A DNA stretch of 64,000 nt from Lepidonotus clava (Eukaryota; Annelida; Polychaeta; Phyllodocida; Polynoidae), in assembly GCA_936440205.1 (NCBI GenBank), contig OW387133.1, positions 2,012,001-2,076,000 on the forward strand, given 5' to 3'. Every line of letters starts with the position of its first letter. Within the stretch, counting starts at the first letter, position 1. The notes beneath the pieces were generated by a model. It was not told the origin of the DNA, made no database searches, and saw only the letters and a list, made by a program, of their open reading frames with translations. Position numbers and translations under genes: made by a program. Below are positions 13,101 to 22,682 of this stretch, one piece after another.

Positions 13101-16100
13101 CCGGATAAACTCCTGTAAGTATGACCTTGGTCTGCAGGTACACTCTTATTAGCTTGCCCTTAGCAACGTCAGGCAAACAGGTCAGGTTCATTATGCACGG
13201 GTTGTATAGAGTGCTGGGAACAATGTTGAACAAGTTGGGGCTACCCAAAACTCGTGTATATGTTAGGTGGTGAACTGACGGGGCAAAGAACCCTTAAACC
13301 CACACAGTCACATGGCCATTTCTTAAACAGCATGATTAGTATGCCAGGAGGGGGTTGAATAACTTTCCTGGTATATTTAACGGATTTTTAACGGATCCAA
13401 ATTGTTGCAAAATGAATAGTGGAAACCTCTGTGTTGTAAAATCCATTAAGAATCTTCCGCTAAAAGTGAATTTTAACGGATTTACCGCTAATGAATTCCG
13501 TTGATACCATGGAAGATATAGACAATTATTTCTAACGGATCAGTTATTCAGATAACGATATATGCAACCCTGTGATGATCTGTTCGTTCTGGTTCATTAA
13601 CGGAAAGGGCTAACGAACATTTTAGTGGAAAAGTTATGCAACTCCCCCCAGGAGGGGGTTGCATAACGGATCTGTAATGGAGACTAAGTGTTGCAAAGAG
13701 AATAACGGGGACCAAGGTATTGCAAAACACGTTAAGAAAAATATGTTTGCTGTTTCTTTCGGTATTATGTAACGGGCCTCTGCCACTCTGTCACTTTGAC
13801 TTGTGAGCCGCAGCAAGTAGTAATCATATATATATGTAATGCCAGTATAACTTATACATAGGAGAGCTTATAACGATTAGAAGTACCCCGTGGGGGTTCC
13901 GGGTAAGAATAGGCCCCCAGTAGCCCCTGCCCCAAAGAGACCCGGCCAGTTTTGAAAAAAAAGATAAAAATATTCCAAATATTCCCTAAAACCATTTTTA
14001 GCATCTAAAATACATGCCCTGGGTATCTTTATGTTGTTTTATCGTTTTCCATACATTTTTAAGTCAATTCATTTTGATTTTCAAAAATAATAATTACAAA
14101 TTTCATAAAAAAAGGTTTTGTAGGGACAAAAAAATAGGGTAGGTAGGATTACCTGAACACAACAATCTTTTTTAATTTTTGGCCTTAAACCACTCCTCTC
14201 CGGAGCGTTGGCTGCTGGCCATAGGATTAAAACACCTCTGATGGACTGTAGCCAGATCCCCAGCTCACCTTTACATCAATAATAGTCTCAGGTGCGAGCA
14301 AACAGGGGCTATATATACGTCACATTTAACGACCTTATTTAATATTGTAATATCTCTTAGGTGCTTAAAGAGATTAAGGACTGTCTTGAACCTCAACGAC
14401 TAAAGCCTTTCAGGGGGTGTTTGTCGGCATATTTTGAAAGGGTTAAAAAGCATTTGGTCGACTGACTAAACACATTTTCTGCACTTTGTCGTCCTGTGGA
14501 AACCTGCCTTTACTCTGAGGTTGTACCTATATATGTTAAAACCATTCCTCTCCAGAGCCACTGGCCATAGGATTAAAACACATGTGGAGGGCCAGATCCT
14601 CTGCTTACCTCTACATGGGCCTCATATCAATAATAGTCTCAGGTGCGAGCAAACAGCCCACAGGTGTTATATAATTATATGCGTCACATATAACGACCTT
14701 ATATAATACCCAAAGGAACTTCAATTCTAATAAACGGACCTCCTGCGAGACGGGGATAAAAACACAAATCTTGCAGAAACCTTTCCCTCAATCTTCATCG
14801 ATATGCGATCTCCCTATGGCAGAGTAAGTGGCTACTGTAAGTTATGGTGAGCAGACGATTGGCTAGGAGAGTGACAGTATTGATTTGTTCATAACTCACC
14901 ATAACTCAGTTGCATTAATTTGTTCATACTCAGTTATTAAAAGCGACCCCTAATTTATCACCCGCACAGTGCGTACAAGGGGCGGTGCGCAGTGACTGGC
15001 TGTACGTACCGCTCCTCATTTACAGTATTTTTTTCAACTATTTTGGAGCAATGTTTGGGTGATAAAATATAGAAGACCCTTAGGGGTTGTCCTCGGGTGG
15101 CTGTACGACCCATGGGGATTGTACAGCCCGCAGGCTTCACCCTTGGGCCGTGACGAACCCCTCTGGGTCGTACAGCCACCCTCAGACGCTCCCCTCGGGT
15201 CTTCTTATATAAGTGCGTTACAGAACTGTTAAAAAATATATCTATTACTAAAGAATAATCTTGAATTTATTGTAGCTTTTTTCTAAAAAATAAAATCAGT
15301 TTTCATTCGTCATGGTTCAGTGGACCCGACTGCTTTCAATGGCGACCTACGAAAAACGATTATTCAAATAACCGTTTTTCACAATCGTTTCAAAATCCAC
15401 CCAAAATCACGTTTTGTATCATCCCCTTCAGGGTTCAGAACACAGCCCAGTGCTAACCTGTCGTCAGTACCTACAGTTAAAGAACTACATAATATACAAC
15501 TTATGCAGGTTGGGACTTGATCAGGTTTCCCTCTACTCAGCCCCACATTATCCGGCCCCGACTGGCGAGGGACGTCAGAGAGTATCGAGTAATTTAATAC
15601 ATGGCATCTTGCCTAGACCACTTATAAGTAATGCTCTACTCAACAAATAATAGCATTTGATATGCTGACTAAGCATTTTCCAGCTGAGGACGTGGCATCA
15701 CAGAACGAGTATTCAACGTATATGTAATGCTCAACTTATTCTTATTTGATATGCCGACTAAGCATTTTTCAGCCGAATACGTGGCAGAATGTCAAAAAAC
15801 GTTATTAGAACTTTGCTCGCATACTTAGAATTTGATTTGTACATTTTCCTTGCACTAAAACTCTCATGTAGCTATGCCTAATTGAATGCACTTACACTGA
15901 AAAGTCGTCAGAGAGCCACTTTAAAGTTGTCAGAGGGTTGTCATAGGTGACTTTTGGGTTGTCATAGGTGACTTGTGGGGGCAGAGCAGGGCTCATTTCA
16001 GGCCATTGATGCCGTGTGACAACCTTGTGACAATCCTTTGACAATTTGGGGGTGGTCAGAGAGTTGTCATAGTTAATTTTGAGGCTGGATGACTACCCAA

Positions 16101-19100
16101 AGGTTGTCATTTTCTCCCGACTACTTTGGCCAAAAATGTTGTCAGAGAAGCAAAAACTGAGAATCGGGTTATCATAGGGTTGTTACAGAACAAAATGAGA
16201 GTCAAAAGTGCTGCCTGACGACCCTAGGGTTGTAAGTGAATGGTGCCTAAAACGACAGCCCAAGGTTGTCATGGCCTCTGTCTATGATAAAGTATTGTAA
16301 GTGAATGGTGTCAAAGAATATACAACTCATAGGCCTCCTATGTGTAATGGCCATACCTAATAGCTAGTAATAAGATAATAGGAAGCCATTATTATGGACT
16401 ATGATATTAACAACATGAAATTATCATAAATAAGATTTTTTGTATAAAAGACACAGACAACATTGGGTTGTCGTTTTTGGCACCACTTTTGACAACTCTG
16501 TGTTTTCAGTGTACGTCACTGCTAGTTTACCACTTACACGTTTTGCTTCACGTGACTAACAATGGCTATTGTAAGTTATTGATAATTTACTAGTCCTCTG
16601 AATCTAGTTGAATCTTTGCTCCCAAGTTAGTCCTCTTATTGCATCTCAAGAAATTATGACACTAAAATGGCCACCCTGAACCCTGAACCCAACATAACTT
16701 AGGATCTAAGAGTGAATCCTAGGTTCACATTGGAACGTCCACCTGTATTAAATGGCTGGTGAAAAACATATAATAATACCTTAAGTTTATAGTCATATTA
16801 CCCGTTTGAGGCTCTCTACGTCAGGGGAAATAATTGGTCAACATTCACTTGTTTTTCAAGTGTACACCAAATTAAGCTACTTGACAGAATGAATGTTTGC
16901 CAAAAGTTGGTCAAGGCCTAGTCTACTTGAGTCTAGATCTCAGCTTGGGTCACAGCTCCAAGCTGAGCCTCATGGATTATACAGTCCAGAATGAGATGTA
17001 ATCCTACTTTTGTGTAATGCTAAAATTTTCTCTGCAATATCCTGTGGTAGCAGACTTTGTCATGTAGAGTGTAGAATCTTGAGTGATGGTTTATATCAGT
17101 GCTTTTAATAGATGTAAATCTATTGCCCAATCTGTAATACTTGTTGCTTCCGAACGTGATTAAGATTTCCCTAACTGCTCGTAGAATTAATCAGAAACAA
17201 TAAAAGGGGAATCCCGCGGAGAATTCCTGCCTACCCTCTTGAATTGTAGAATGTTCACTACAAAAGACATAGAAAGCCACAGAAACAAAAAACACTAAAC
17301 TAGCAAAGGTTGGATAAACACATGACGACTGTTTACCATAACAACAATGCCTCTACTATTTTCAGTAAAAACATACGAACATAAACTCAATTTTGGTGAG
17401 AATCCTTGTAATTAAACCAAACCCTATGCGTACCATAAGTAGTTTGGGCAAACCTCTATTACAACATGTTTTCAAACCTTGGGTCGGGGGTGATCAACGT
17501 CGTACCACTCTTTGGCATTGGCACTGCATGGGTTCGAGTCCCATGCAGTGCAGCATGGAAAAAGGACATTTGGATGACCCCTGCATGGGATTGTGCCCAA
17601 ATGGTCCACAGGACTGCAGTGGAGAACATTTGATAAAGTGTACACAGCCTGTATGAAAAAAAAAAAAAAAAAAAAGAATAAATAAACAATTGTATCGTGT
17701 AAACCAAACCTACCCCCTAAAACAAATGAATTATGTTTCTTACCCTCAGCGGCGTAGTACACTTGTTGGCCCATGGCATTGTTCACCACGTATTTGTTAC
17801 TCGTCTCCCAGCCGGTGAAAGCTGGAATGGACAATATGCAATACTACAGATAAAAGAAAGATTAGGTTACTATAAAAATAGTAAATTCTGTGCATGTCTG
17901 AAGGATTTGATCAATTCTCTGAAGTGGAACTACTCTCTAACTGGAAGTAGTCAATTTAATTCTCCCTACCACAGATAGCTGATTTTCAGTATTTTATGCA
18001 CCTGCAGATTTTGTTGACACAAACACAGGGAAATCTATAGAAAATATGCAAATATTTGCTATATATGTATCTATAATGAATTAATTTTCAAACCAACTTG
18101 AAAAATAATTAATATATACAGATACAAAATGAAAATTACACAAAACTGTTTTCCATGATGTTTAACCACAAATCATGTCATAATTAACGAAAATTTCTAT
18201 ACTTAAGCCTTGTGGTTTGTCAACATATTTCCCAGAATTCACCATGATTTAGGATAGTCTGCAGGTTGAATTCAAGAAATCTGCTATCTGGTAGGGTGAA
18301 TTGATCATAAATACTCTTAATACCATCATTTTATTTTGATAAATGATGCATTCTGATATTCATATATTTATGGGTTGACTTTTCAGATTAGAAAAATAAA
18401 GAATTTCATGAATACAGTGTTTTGCGAAACAGTGCACATTAATGCACATATTCCGGTCCTATAAGGTAGGGGAACTTTGGACTGCCTCACACCTAGTTAG
18501 TCAGGTTGATAAATAGATGTTGTGCAAAAGACGCCACACCTCCTTTGGCAATCAATGAACATCTATTCTTATCCACAATTCCGGAATATCTTTCATGTAG
18601 ATGTATGCCTCACTTGTCAAAAGTAAACACATCAACTATAACAAACAATTACTATCTATACATTGTGGACATAGTTCATGGCTACATGGATGTAGAGGCC
18701 ACTCAAGGCCATGATCCACATTGTGATTTTGGGCCGACCAATTTTCTTCTCATGCAATATTCACATATTTGGAATCAATTTTCCTGATGAAAATACAATT
18801 CTTCCGATATGTTTTATCCTAAACTCTATGGAAACGTGTATGTTGTATAAGAAAAATTATTATTTAACAAACTGATTTTCAAAATTGGTTCAAAATTGGC
18901 CCAAAATCGCAATGTGGATCATGGCCTTAAGTGATCACTCATATCTGGTCTTGTGACCCTGTCTGCACAAGGTCTTTAGTCTTTAGAATCTAGAGGTTCC
19001 AGACCATGCTTAACTGGCTGACAGGGAATAGTCTTTACCAAATGGTTACCAAATACCTCATCCACACAGTGAAATTTAGGGGCAATTTAGGGTTTCAGGG

Positions 19101-22100
19101 GTGATTCCCATATCAAACCCTTATAGCATGCTTGACAAAACATACTTTGAGATTAGAATCAACCCACTAGTGTAGAAATAAGACCTGTAAGAACTTTCAT
19201 CATGCAAAAGTGTGTAACATTTCAGTTGTAATGGTGGGTCTATAAAAAAAACCGGTCTATAAATTTTGACCAAAGCATACCTAGGATGAAAACTACTGAA
19301 ATGAGAAAAATTAAATGAATTTTCTAAAAGACCCCAAGACTTACCTTCAAGCAGCTCAACCTTCTGTTTGACCAGGAGCTGGTCAATCTGGGAGAGGTAC
19401 TCCAGACCCGGGGGGACGCCGGTCACCGCGTCCGGACGGGGCATCCACTGGGCACCTGCTGGGGAAAAACATATATACGTGAATAAACCACACAGAAACA
19501 TAAATAAAACATGAGACTTACCGAAGTAAAACTATGATCTATGTGACAACAAACTAGACATTTGAAATGACTGTACCCTTGTTGAATGTATGCAGGCTGC
19601 TCGTACTCCAGTTGGCCCTGCCCCGGCTGCCCATACATAAGGTATGTATCTTAGTGAAACTATAAAATCTTTGGTCATAGAAAGAAGGGTCTACATTAAC
19701 CTCCTTGTGCACCTGGTGCTGCCTCAGACTGAGCCATCTGTAGTTGGCTGTACCCTGATTGACCATGCAGTGACTGCCCATACTGAGTGATGTATCTTGG
19801 TGAAACTATAAAATCTTTGGTCATAGTAAGGAGGGTATACATTAACCTCATTGTGCTCCTGGTGCTTGTCCAGGCTGAGCCATCTGTGGTTGGCCGTACC
19901 CTGATTGACCATGCAGTGACTGCCCATACTGAGTGATGTATCTTAGTGAAACTATAAAATCTTTGGTCATAGTAAGGAGGGTCTACATTAACCTCATTGT
20001 GCCCCTGGTGCTGGTCCAAGCTGAGCCATCTGTGGTTGGTCGTACCCTGGTTGACCATATGCAGGCTGCCCATACATAAGTTACGTATCTTAGTTAAACT
20101 ATAATATCATTGGTTTTAGTAAGAAGGATGTATACTAACCTCCTTGTGCTCAAGGTGCTGTGTCAGACTGGGCAATCTGTGGTTGGCCATACCCTGGTGG
20201 ACCGCATGCGGGCTGCCCATACCCCGTCTGGCCCTGCACGGGCTGCCCATACATAAGATATGTATCTTAGTCTTATAATATCGTTGGTTTTAGTATGAAG
20301 AATCTATGCTAACCTCCTGGTGCTTCAGGTGCTGGCCCAAGTGCCCCAGGCTGGGCCATCTGGCACTGGCCGTACCGTGGTTGGCTGTATGCTGGCTGCC
20401 CATACATAGTTATGTATCTTAGTGATACTATAATATCATTGGTTTTAGTATGAAGGATGTATACTAACCTCCTGGTGCTCCAGGTGCTGGCCCAGGTACC
20501 CCAGGCTGGGCCATCTGGGGCTGGCCATACCCTGGATGACCATACGTGGGCTGCCCATACATAGTTATGTATCTTAGTGATACTATAATATCATTGGTTT
20601 TAGTATGAAGGATGTATACTAACCTCCTGGTGCTCCAGGTGCTGGCCCAGGTACCCCAGGCTGGGCCATCTGGGGCTGGCCATACCCTGGTTGACCATAC
20701 GTGGGCTGCCCATACATAGTTATGTATCTTAGTGATACTATAATATCATTGGTTTTAGTATGAAGGATGTATACTAACCTCCTGGTGCTCCAGGTGCTGG
20801 TCCAGGTGCCCCAGGCTGGGCCATCTGGGGCTGGCCGTACCCTGGTTGACCGTATGCGGGCTGCCCATACCCTGGCTGGCCCTGTACTGGCTGACCGTAT
20901 CCCGGCTGAGCAGGAACTGGTGCTACACCTCCCTGTGGCTGGGATGTGTAAGCAGCATTATCTGAAATAATAAGACAAAAAGTGTTGGTTAGATTTTGTT
21001 CAGATGGTGTACAATTACAAAATAGCTGAAGTTTCTAGGCATTTTAAATCAGGATTCCAACCCCAATCCTTAAATTGCATATCTGAATCCACACCACCCT
21101 TTCATCAACATAACCCAACCACCCACAACCTTTATATTATTTTATGAAATCCTCTTGCAACCTAATTTATGAGGTTGATATTGTTACCCCACTTAATGAA
21201 AATATCACGTTAATGTTCTGTTTAGGTGTGAATGAGCCTCACTTAATGAGGATGTCACAATAAAATTCTGTTGATAAGATGGTCACAGAAACAGCTTGTT
21301 TAGGAAGACCTGATGTAATCAGAACATCACAATAACGTTCCGTTTAGGTAAGGTTGGGACCTCACAACACCATTCTCTTTAGGTAAGTTCTGGACCTCAC
21401 CTAATCAGAATGTCATGATGACATTCTATTTTAATTTGATCTTGACCTAACCTCACCAGAATGTTATGATAACATTCTGTTATGGTTAGGTCTCAACCTC
21501 ACAGAGAAATAATGTAACAGTTACGTGACATTTTAGTAAGTAACAGACAAACCAGAAAAGTATGGTCACATAATGTGACTGTTACATCGCACCTTGGCTG
21601 GGTAAATGGTTATAGTTAAACTGAGATACAAGGTGAGTGCAATTTCACTGTGATGTCATGAGTAGGTGTGGTTGAAACCAAACCCTCATCATCATTAGAA
21701 ATAGTTCAGACGAAACTTAAGCACAATGTTCTTTTGACATACTGGTCATTGCTAAGACCTAACCTCATTAGAATGTCGAAAAGACATAATCCTGATGGCA
21801 GCAATGTTTCTGGGAGCCAACAAATAAATGTCGCTGCTATGTCGAAATCTCATCTAACAAGAGCGTCTCTGTAGGTTGGGTTACAACTGCAATCAGTCAG
21901 TATGTATCAATTATTTTCTTTTAAAGTTATGTCTCTAAATCACCTAATCAGCATATCATAGCTACATTCTTTTTACATTTGGTCATGACAAAAACATAAT
22001 TAATATGTCTCAGTTGCAGTCTGTTTAACCAGACCTCTGTTCAACCAGACCTGATCAGCACATCATTGTGATGTTACACTTCAAGGTGGTTCTAACCTGA

Positions 22101-22651
22101 TTTTCATAGAACATCATTACTACATTCTTTTTATGGGATATCTTAAAACACCCCTAAAATCATGTAACTTACATAATAAATTATGATGAGTGGTATAGAC
22201 TGACCAAAATAGTACAGTCGAAGAATGGTTCTGTTACTTTGCTTCTTGCCTTGGAACAGCGACATAGTGTTCAACAGGCTATCGTACCAAGCAACCCATA
22301 CAAATCTAATATAATTCTTCAATTTAAAATGGACTTTTTGAGCTGAAATTTTCAAGTTCTTTATCTCCAATTATCTAGTTTATAAAACTAGGACTAGATT
22401 TGGCATTGAAGAAGAGGTAAAATTAAACATCTATCTAGAAGAATAGGTACAATTCAACTTGTAGACCTATAACATCCCTGTTTTAACACGATAATATTTC
22501 ATCGCTGTTCTTTGTGTTATGAGCCGCCATATGAATATCCATCAGTATGATTATTTGATTACATTACGACCCGCCCCAGTGGACATGTTGTAAAGGTAAA
22601 CTCTGAATGATTCAACAACAACGAGCACTTACCGTAACCTTGTGTGGACAT
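1093..22651 (-). CDS. Phospholipid scramblase, nine constant exons plus five alternative terminal exons
   Basis: Scramblase-family membrane protein; the family moves phospholipids between bilayer leaflets in a calcium-dependent way and is palmitoylated on clustered cysteines. Constant coding exons (transcript order): 22651-22633, 20961-20779, 19455-19345, 17821-17744, 10256-10180, 9843-9713, 8800-8680, 6808-6706, 5835-5777. They total 882 nt, or 294 codons, with all phases matching. Visible family marks are [15 protein letters not shown] (residues 82-96), [10 protein letters not shown] after 104, QCCGPSRGF in 138-146, the Cys cluster KCCAGCQC (166-173), GKISKQYSG (251-259), the calcium motif [12 protein letters not shown] (267-278) and a hydrophobic C-terminal stretch from 285. 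The last 10-14 residues come from one of five alternative exons, giving 304-308 residues, close to the usual length of about 300-330. The upstream non-coding exon is not certain. Confidence 0.93.
2110..2115 (-). terminator. Candidate poly(A) signal for terminal exon B
   Basis: AATAAA on the minus strand about 80 nt after the exon B stop. It is only a motif match in AT-rich DNA, so support is weak without 3' end data. Confidence 0.35.
2194..2235 (-). CDS. Scramblase alternative terminal exon B (tail QKQNNNN)
   Basis: After acceptor CTTTTTTCAG, it reads DFMFFE, then QKQNNNN and TGA (13 residues). An AATAAA at 2115-2110 lies about 80 nt past the stop, so this exon could end its own transcript. 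Confidence 0.85.
   Translation of the reverse strand, partial: DFMFFEQKQNNNN
3076..3120 (-). CDS. Scramblase alternative terminal exon C (tail QKQDNNHH)
   Basis: After acceptor TTCTTACAG, it reads DFMFFE, then QKQDNNHH and TAG (14 residues). AATAAA on this strand at 2656-2651 is a possible poly(A) signal about 420 nt after the stop. Confidence 0.85.
   Translation of the reverse strand, partial: DFMFFEQKQDNNHH
3646..3818. repeat. Tandem duplication of about 85 bp
   Basis: Two adjacent copies start with tttactctccaggataaa, share 'gcacctatta' and end with 'ctttgcaaattaaaag'. They lie between terminal exons D and C. Nothing coding is seen. Confidence 0.8.
4013..4264. mobile_element. Short inverted-repeat element between terminal exons D and C
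   Basis: The ends are inverted relatives: 'taagccaggttcccact' at the left and 'atggggaccaggcttta' at the right. There is no coding. A related piece with the same ends and inner motif (actaatcgccag) lies at about 25560-25672. It looks like a non-autonomous DNA transposon (MITE). Confidence 0.6.
4336..4377 (-). CDS. Scramblase alternative terminal exon D (tail QSDDGNH)
   Basis: After acceptor CTCTTCAG, it reads DFMFFE, then QSDDGNH and TAG (13 residues). The DFMFFE codons differ silently from those of exon E (GAT TTT against GAC TTT), suggesting the copies diverged under protein-level constraint. Confidence 0.85.
   Translation of the reverse strand, partial: DFMFFEQSDDGNH
4723..4755 (-). CDS. 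Scramblase alternative terminal exon E (tail HSDN)
   Basis: After acceptor CTATTTTCAG, codons read GAC TTT ATG TTC TTT GAA, giving DFMFFE, then HSDN and TAA. It is the nearest terminal exon to exon 9 and the shortest (10 residues). DFMFFE is the conserved end of the scramblase membrane helix. ATTAAA lies directly after the stop, too close to be a convincing poly(A) signal. Confidence 0.85.
   Translation of the reverse strand, partial: DFMFFEHSDN
5777..5835 (-). CDS. Scramblase exon 9, last constant exon
   Basis: 59 nt, acceptor GACCTCAG before 5835, donor GTAAGTC after 5777, phase 1 to 0. It encodes [20 protein letters not shown], the end of the calcium loop and most of the C-terminal membrane helix. 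The phase-0 end lets any of the five downstream terminal exons join in frame. Confidence 0.93.
6706..6808 (-). CDS. Scramblase exon 8 with the calcium motif
   Basis: 103 nt, acceptor AACTTCAG before 6808, donor GTGAGT after 6706, phase 0 to 1. It encodes [19 protein letters not shown] and [23 protein letters not shown] plus FPAD from the next exon is the EF-hand-like calcium-binding loop of scramblases. Confidence 0.94.
7985..8275 (+). mobile_element. tRNA-derived SINE, copy 1
   Basis: A tRNA-like B-box (caggtttgatcttggg near 8012) is followed by a conserved body with the 'caatcagggcataaagcaa' tail. The body and tail match a second copy at 45797-46072, including 'accctgg' and 'atcagggcataaagcaa'. 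The head is diverged, so the copy is probably old. It lies in scramblase intron 7. Confidence 0.65.
8328..8652. mobile_element. Inverted-repeat element, 'acccaagcaa' family
   Basis: Starts acccaagcaagaatatgacg and ends gttgctgcttgggta, with inner runs of 'acattctttgttagtaag' type. Relatives lie at about 31115-31476, 54630-55378, 21180-21605 and 22070-22260. Non-coding, so a MITE. It ends 26 bp from the exon 7 donor. Confidence 0.7.
8680..8800 (-). CDS. Scramblase exon 7
   Basis: 121 nt, phase 2 to 0, donor GTGAGT after 8680. It encodes [34 protein letters not shown] and PFDQEFN, matching the family's 'KFTIQNEKREDVLKISGPC' region. The acceptor is TCTCTAAG, with an unusual A at -3, so it is weaker than the duplicated copies upstream. 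Confidence 0.92.
8801..9560 (-). repeat. Boundary minisatellite copying the exon 7 acceptor, eight units
   Basis: Eight units of 89-97 bp (repeat motif near 8873, 8962, 9052, 9142, 9231, 9321, 9411 and 9508) fill most of the 912-bp intron 6. Each duplicates the first ~45 nt of exon 7 with its acceptor, and several still read in frame as [15 protein letters not shown]. Many copies carry TTCCCCTAG where the real exon has TTCTCTAAG. Confidence 0.88.
9713..9843 (-). CDS. Scramblase exon 6, Cys-rich segment
   Basis: 131 nt, acceptor TTTCTGCAG before 9843, donor GTAAGTC after 9713, phase 0 to 2. It encodes [17 protein letters not shown], then [17 protein letters not shown] and TPCAYVKQ. The Cys cluster at residues 167-180 is where family members are palmitoylated, and EVEIEAPVG matches the 'EIEIQAPPG' block. 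Confidence 0.93.
10180..10256 (-). CDS. Scramblase exon 5
   Basis: 77 nt, acceptor CTGCCCTCAG before 10256, donor GTCAGC after 10180, phase 1 to 0. It encodes [16 protein letters not shown] and [10 protein letters not shown], matching the conserved CCGPSRPF block of the family. Its 5' boundary is the parent of the neighbouring array. Confidence 0.93.
10257..10569 (-). repeat. Boundary minisatellite copying the exon 5 acceptor, three units
   Basis: Three copies (starting near 10331, 10413 and 10505, spacing 82-103 bp) duplicate the first ~30 nt of exon 5 with its acceptor CTGCCCTCAG|AG, joined by spacers rich in AAAGGTCAT. All three keep the acceptor and the exon reading frame ([33 protein letters not shown]) but have no donor after it. 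Confidence 0.85.
10885..11290. repeat. Dispersed repeat related to 12545-12800
   Basis: Both segments share 'gcgaccaatatct' or 'agcaaccaatatctgac' early, and end in '...ttttagttgaatcacacaatggg' or 'ttttaatcgcacaatgg'. The copy here carries a short 'ttcgacatggcc...cgacatgcgacatgg' block inserted in the middle. Non-coding. Confidence 0.45.
11442..11900 (-). mobile_element. 5'-truncated LINE fragment (reverse transcriptase C-terminus and tail)
   Basis: On the minus strand the reading frame at 11878-11603 contains [29 protein letters not shown] and FKHYL, resembling the 'SPYVRGISLWNKL' C-terminal end of the intact LINE at 35-38 kb. It ends in a run of A on this strand (11464-11442). This is typical 5' truncation. 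It lies in scramblase intron 4, in the same sense as the gene. Confidence 0.7.
11951..12146. mobile_element. Short G/C-run inverted-repeat element
   Basis: Begins 'aggcccgtagacaggggg' and ends 'gctggctatgggcct', an imperfect inverted repeat, with 'cgaaccccccc' blocks inside. Similar 'gggggttc' fragments sit at 33660-33790 and 54460-54520. A MITE-like element with no coding. Confidence 0.5.
13330..13785. repeat. Imperfect foldback repeat with 'aggagggggtt' motifs
   Basis: 'ccaggagggggttgaataac' at 13340 recurs as 'ccaggagggggttgcataac' near 13649. Several inverted motifs (taacggatc, gttatgcaactccccc) give a self-complementary region. Probably a degraded non-autonomous element. Confidence 0.45.
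14190..14712. repeat. Local duplication of about 160 bp
   Basis: Segments at about 14192-14345 and 14538-14710 share 'ggccataggattaaaacac', then 'caataatagtctcaggtgcg' and 'taacgaccttat'. Non-coding, in scramblase intron 4. Confidence 0.75.
15070..15203. repeat. GC-rich imperfect palindrome
   Basis: Opens gaagacccttaggggt and closes gcgctcccctcgggtcttc-like sequence, with paired 'ggctgtacgaccca' and 'tgggtcgtacagcc' arms inside. A foldback element in AT-rich intron sequence. Confidence 0.55.
15893..16513. mobile_element. Inverted-repeat element with TACACTGAAAA ends
   Basis: Left end tacactgaaaagtcgtca and right end ttgacaactctgtgttttca then gtgta form terminal inverted repeats about 620 bp apart. 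The inside is crowded with 'gttgtca' and 'gttgtcatagg' motifs, and no open frame is seen. Non-autonomous DNA element. Confidence 0.65.
17470..17674 (+). mobile_element. SINE-like retroposon with a tRNA-type B box and poly(A) tail
   Basis: Contains GGGTTCGAGTCCC (near 17530), the universal T-loop box, inside an unusually long hairpin (cactgcatgg / ccatgcagtg). It ends in about 18 A residues after 'cagcctgtatg'. It lies antisense in scramblase intron 4, about 70 bp beyond the exon 4 donor. Not a tRNA gene: no full cloverleaf is seen. Confidence 0.6.
17744..17821 (-). CDS. Scramblase exon 4
   Basis: 78 nt, phase 1 to 1, acceptor ATTCCAG before 17821 and donor GTAAGA after 17744. It encodes [19 protein letters not shown] and on to QVYYAAE, aligning with the conserved '[24 protein letters not shown]' type of region in vertebrate scramblases (from memory). 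Confidence 0.93.
17958..18302. mobile_element. MITE family A (CTCCCTACCAC ends), copy 1
   Basis: Ends aattctccctaccacagatag and ctatctggtagggtgaatt are inverted. The inner part carries 'cacctgcagattttgttgac' and 'agtctgcaggttgaattc'. Related copies of 339-377 bp lie at 29800, 40484 and 61035. Non-coding. Confidence 0.8.
19345..19458 (-). CDS. Scramblase exon 3, start of the conserved core
   Basis: Encodes [13 protein letters not shown], then the family signature [15 protein letters not shown], ending ...VELLE with donor GTAAGT after 19345. The acceptor is a tandem CAGCAG, so the exon starts at 19455 or, three bases earlier, at 19458, adding or omitting one residue (A) without changing frame. 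Phase 1 on both sides. Confidence 0.92.
19560..20778 (-). repeat. Boundary minisatellite copying the exon 2 end and donor, about eight units
   Basis: Units of about 147-173 bp carry a copy of the YGQP-coding end of exon 2, its donor (GGAG|GTTAGT) and about 70 bp of intron. The motif gctgcccatac recurs near 19625, 19772, 19919, 20067, 20240, 20394, 20549 and 20704, and once more in the real exon (20858). Units nearest the exon are almost identical to it. Those farther away are diverged, and the one at about 20.14-20.25 kb reads into a stop (CCT TGA). The copies lack an acceptor in a usable phase, so I read them as an array and not as extra exons. Confidence 0.85.
20779..20961 (-). CDS. Scramblase exon 2, Pro/Gly/Gln/Tyr-rich N-terminal segment
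   Basis: Acceptor TTATTTCAG before 20961 and donor GTTAGTAT after 20779, 183 nt, phase 1 to phase 1. It encodes residues 7-67, dominated by repeated YGQP and PGYGQP motifs, then [15 protein letters not shown]. Such proline-rich N-termini are typical of the family and probably cytoplasmic. The 3' end of this exon and its donor are the parent sequence of the adjacent array. Confidence 0.88.
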
Positions 22652-22680
22652 TGTGAGGGGAATTCAGGGACAGAAGGTGC
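22633..22680 (-). CDS. Scramblase first coding exon with 5' UTR
   Basis: An acceptor (TTTTTACAG at 22690-22681) opens the exon, 29 nt of 5' UTR follow, then ATG at 22651-22649 encoding MSTQGY plus one base. It ends at donor GTAAGT (22632-22627), phase 1. Short N-termini split from a Pro-rich exon are usual in this family. The acceptor before the ATG implies at least one further non-coding exon upstream. Confidence 0.85.
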
Positions 22681-22682
22681 CT

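Noticed and set aside
17520-17560. tRNA gene
   Set aside because: Only the T-loop box is convincing; there is no full cloverleaf and the segment ends in a poly(A) tail, so it is a SINE.
19696-20073. Minus-strand open frames in the exon 2 array read as extra coding exons
   Set aside because: No acceptor gives the phase needed to join the phase-1 donors; the frames are diverged copies of the exon end.
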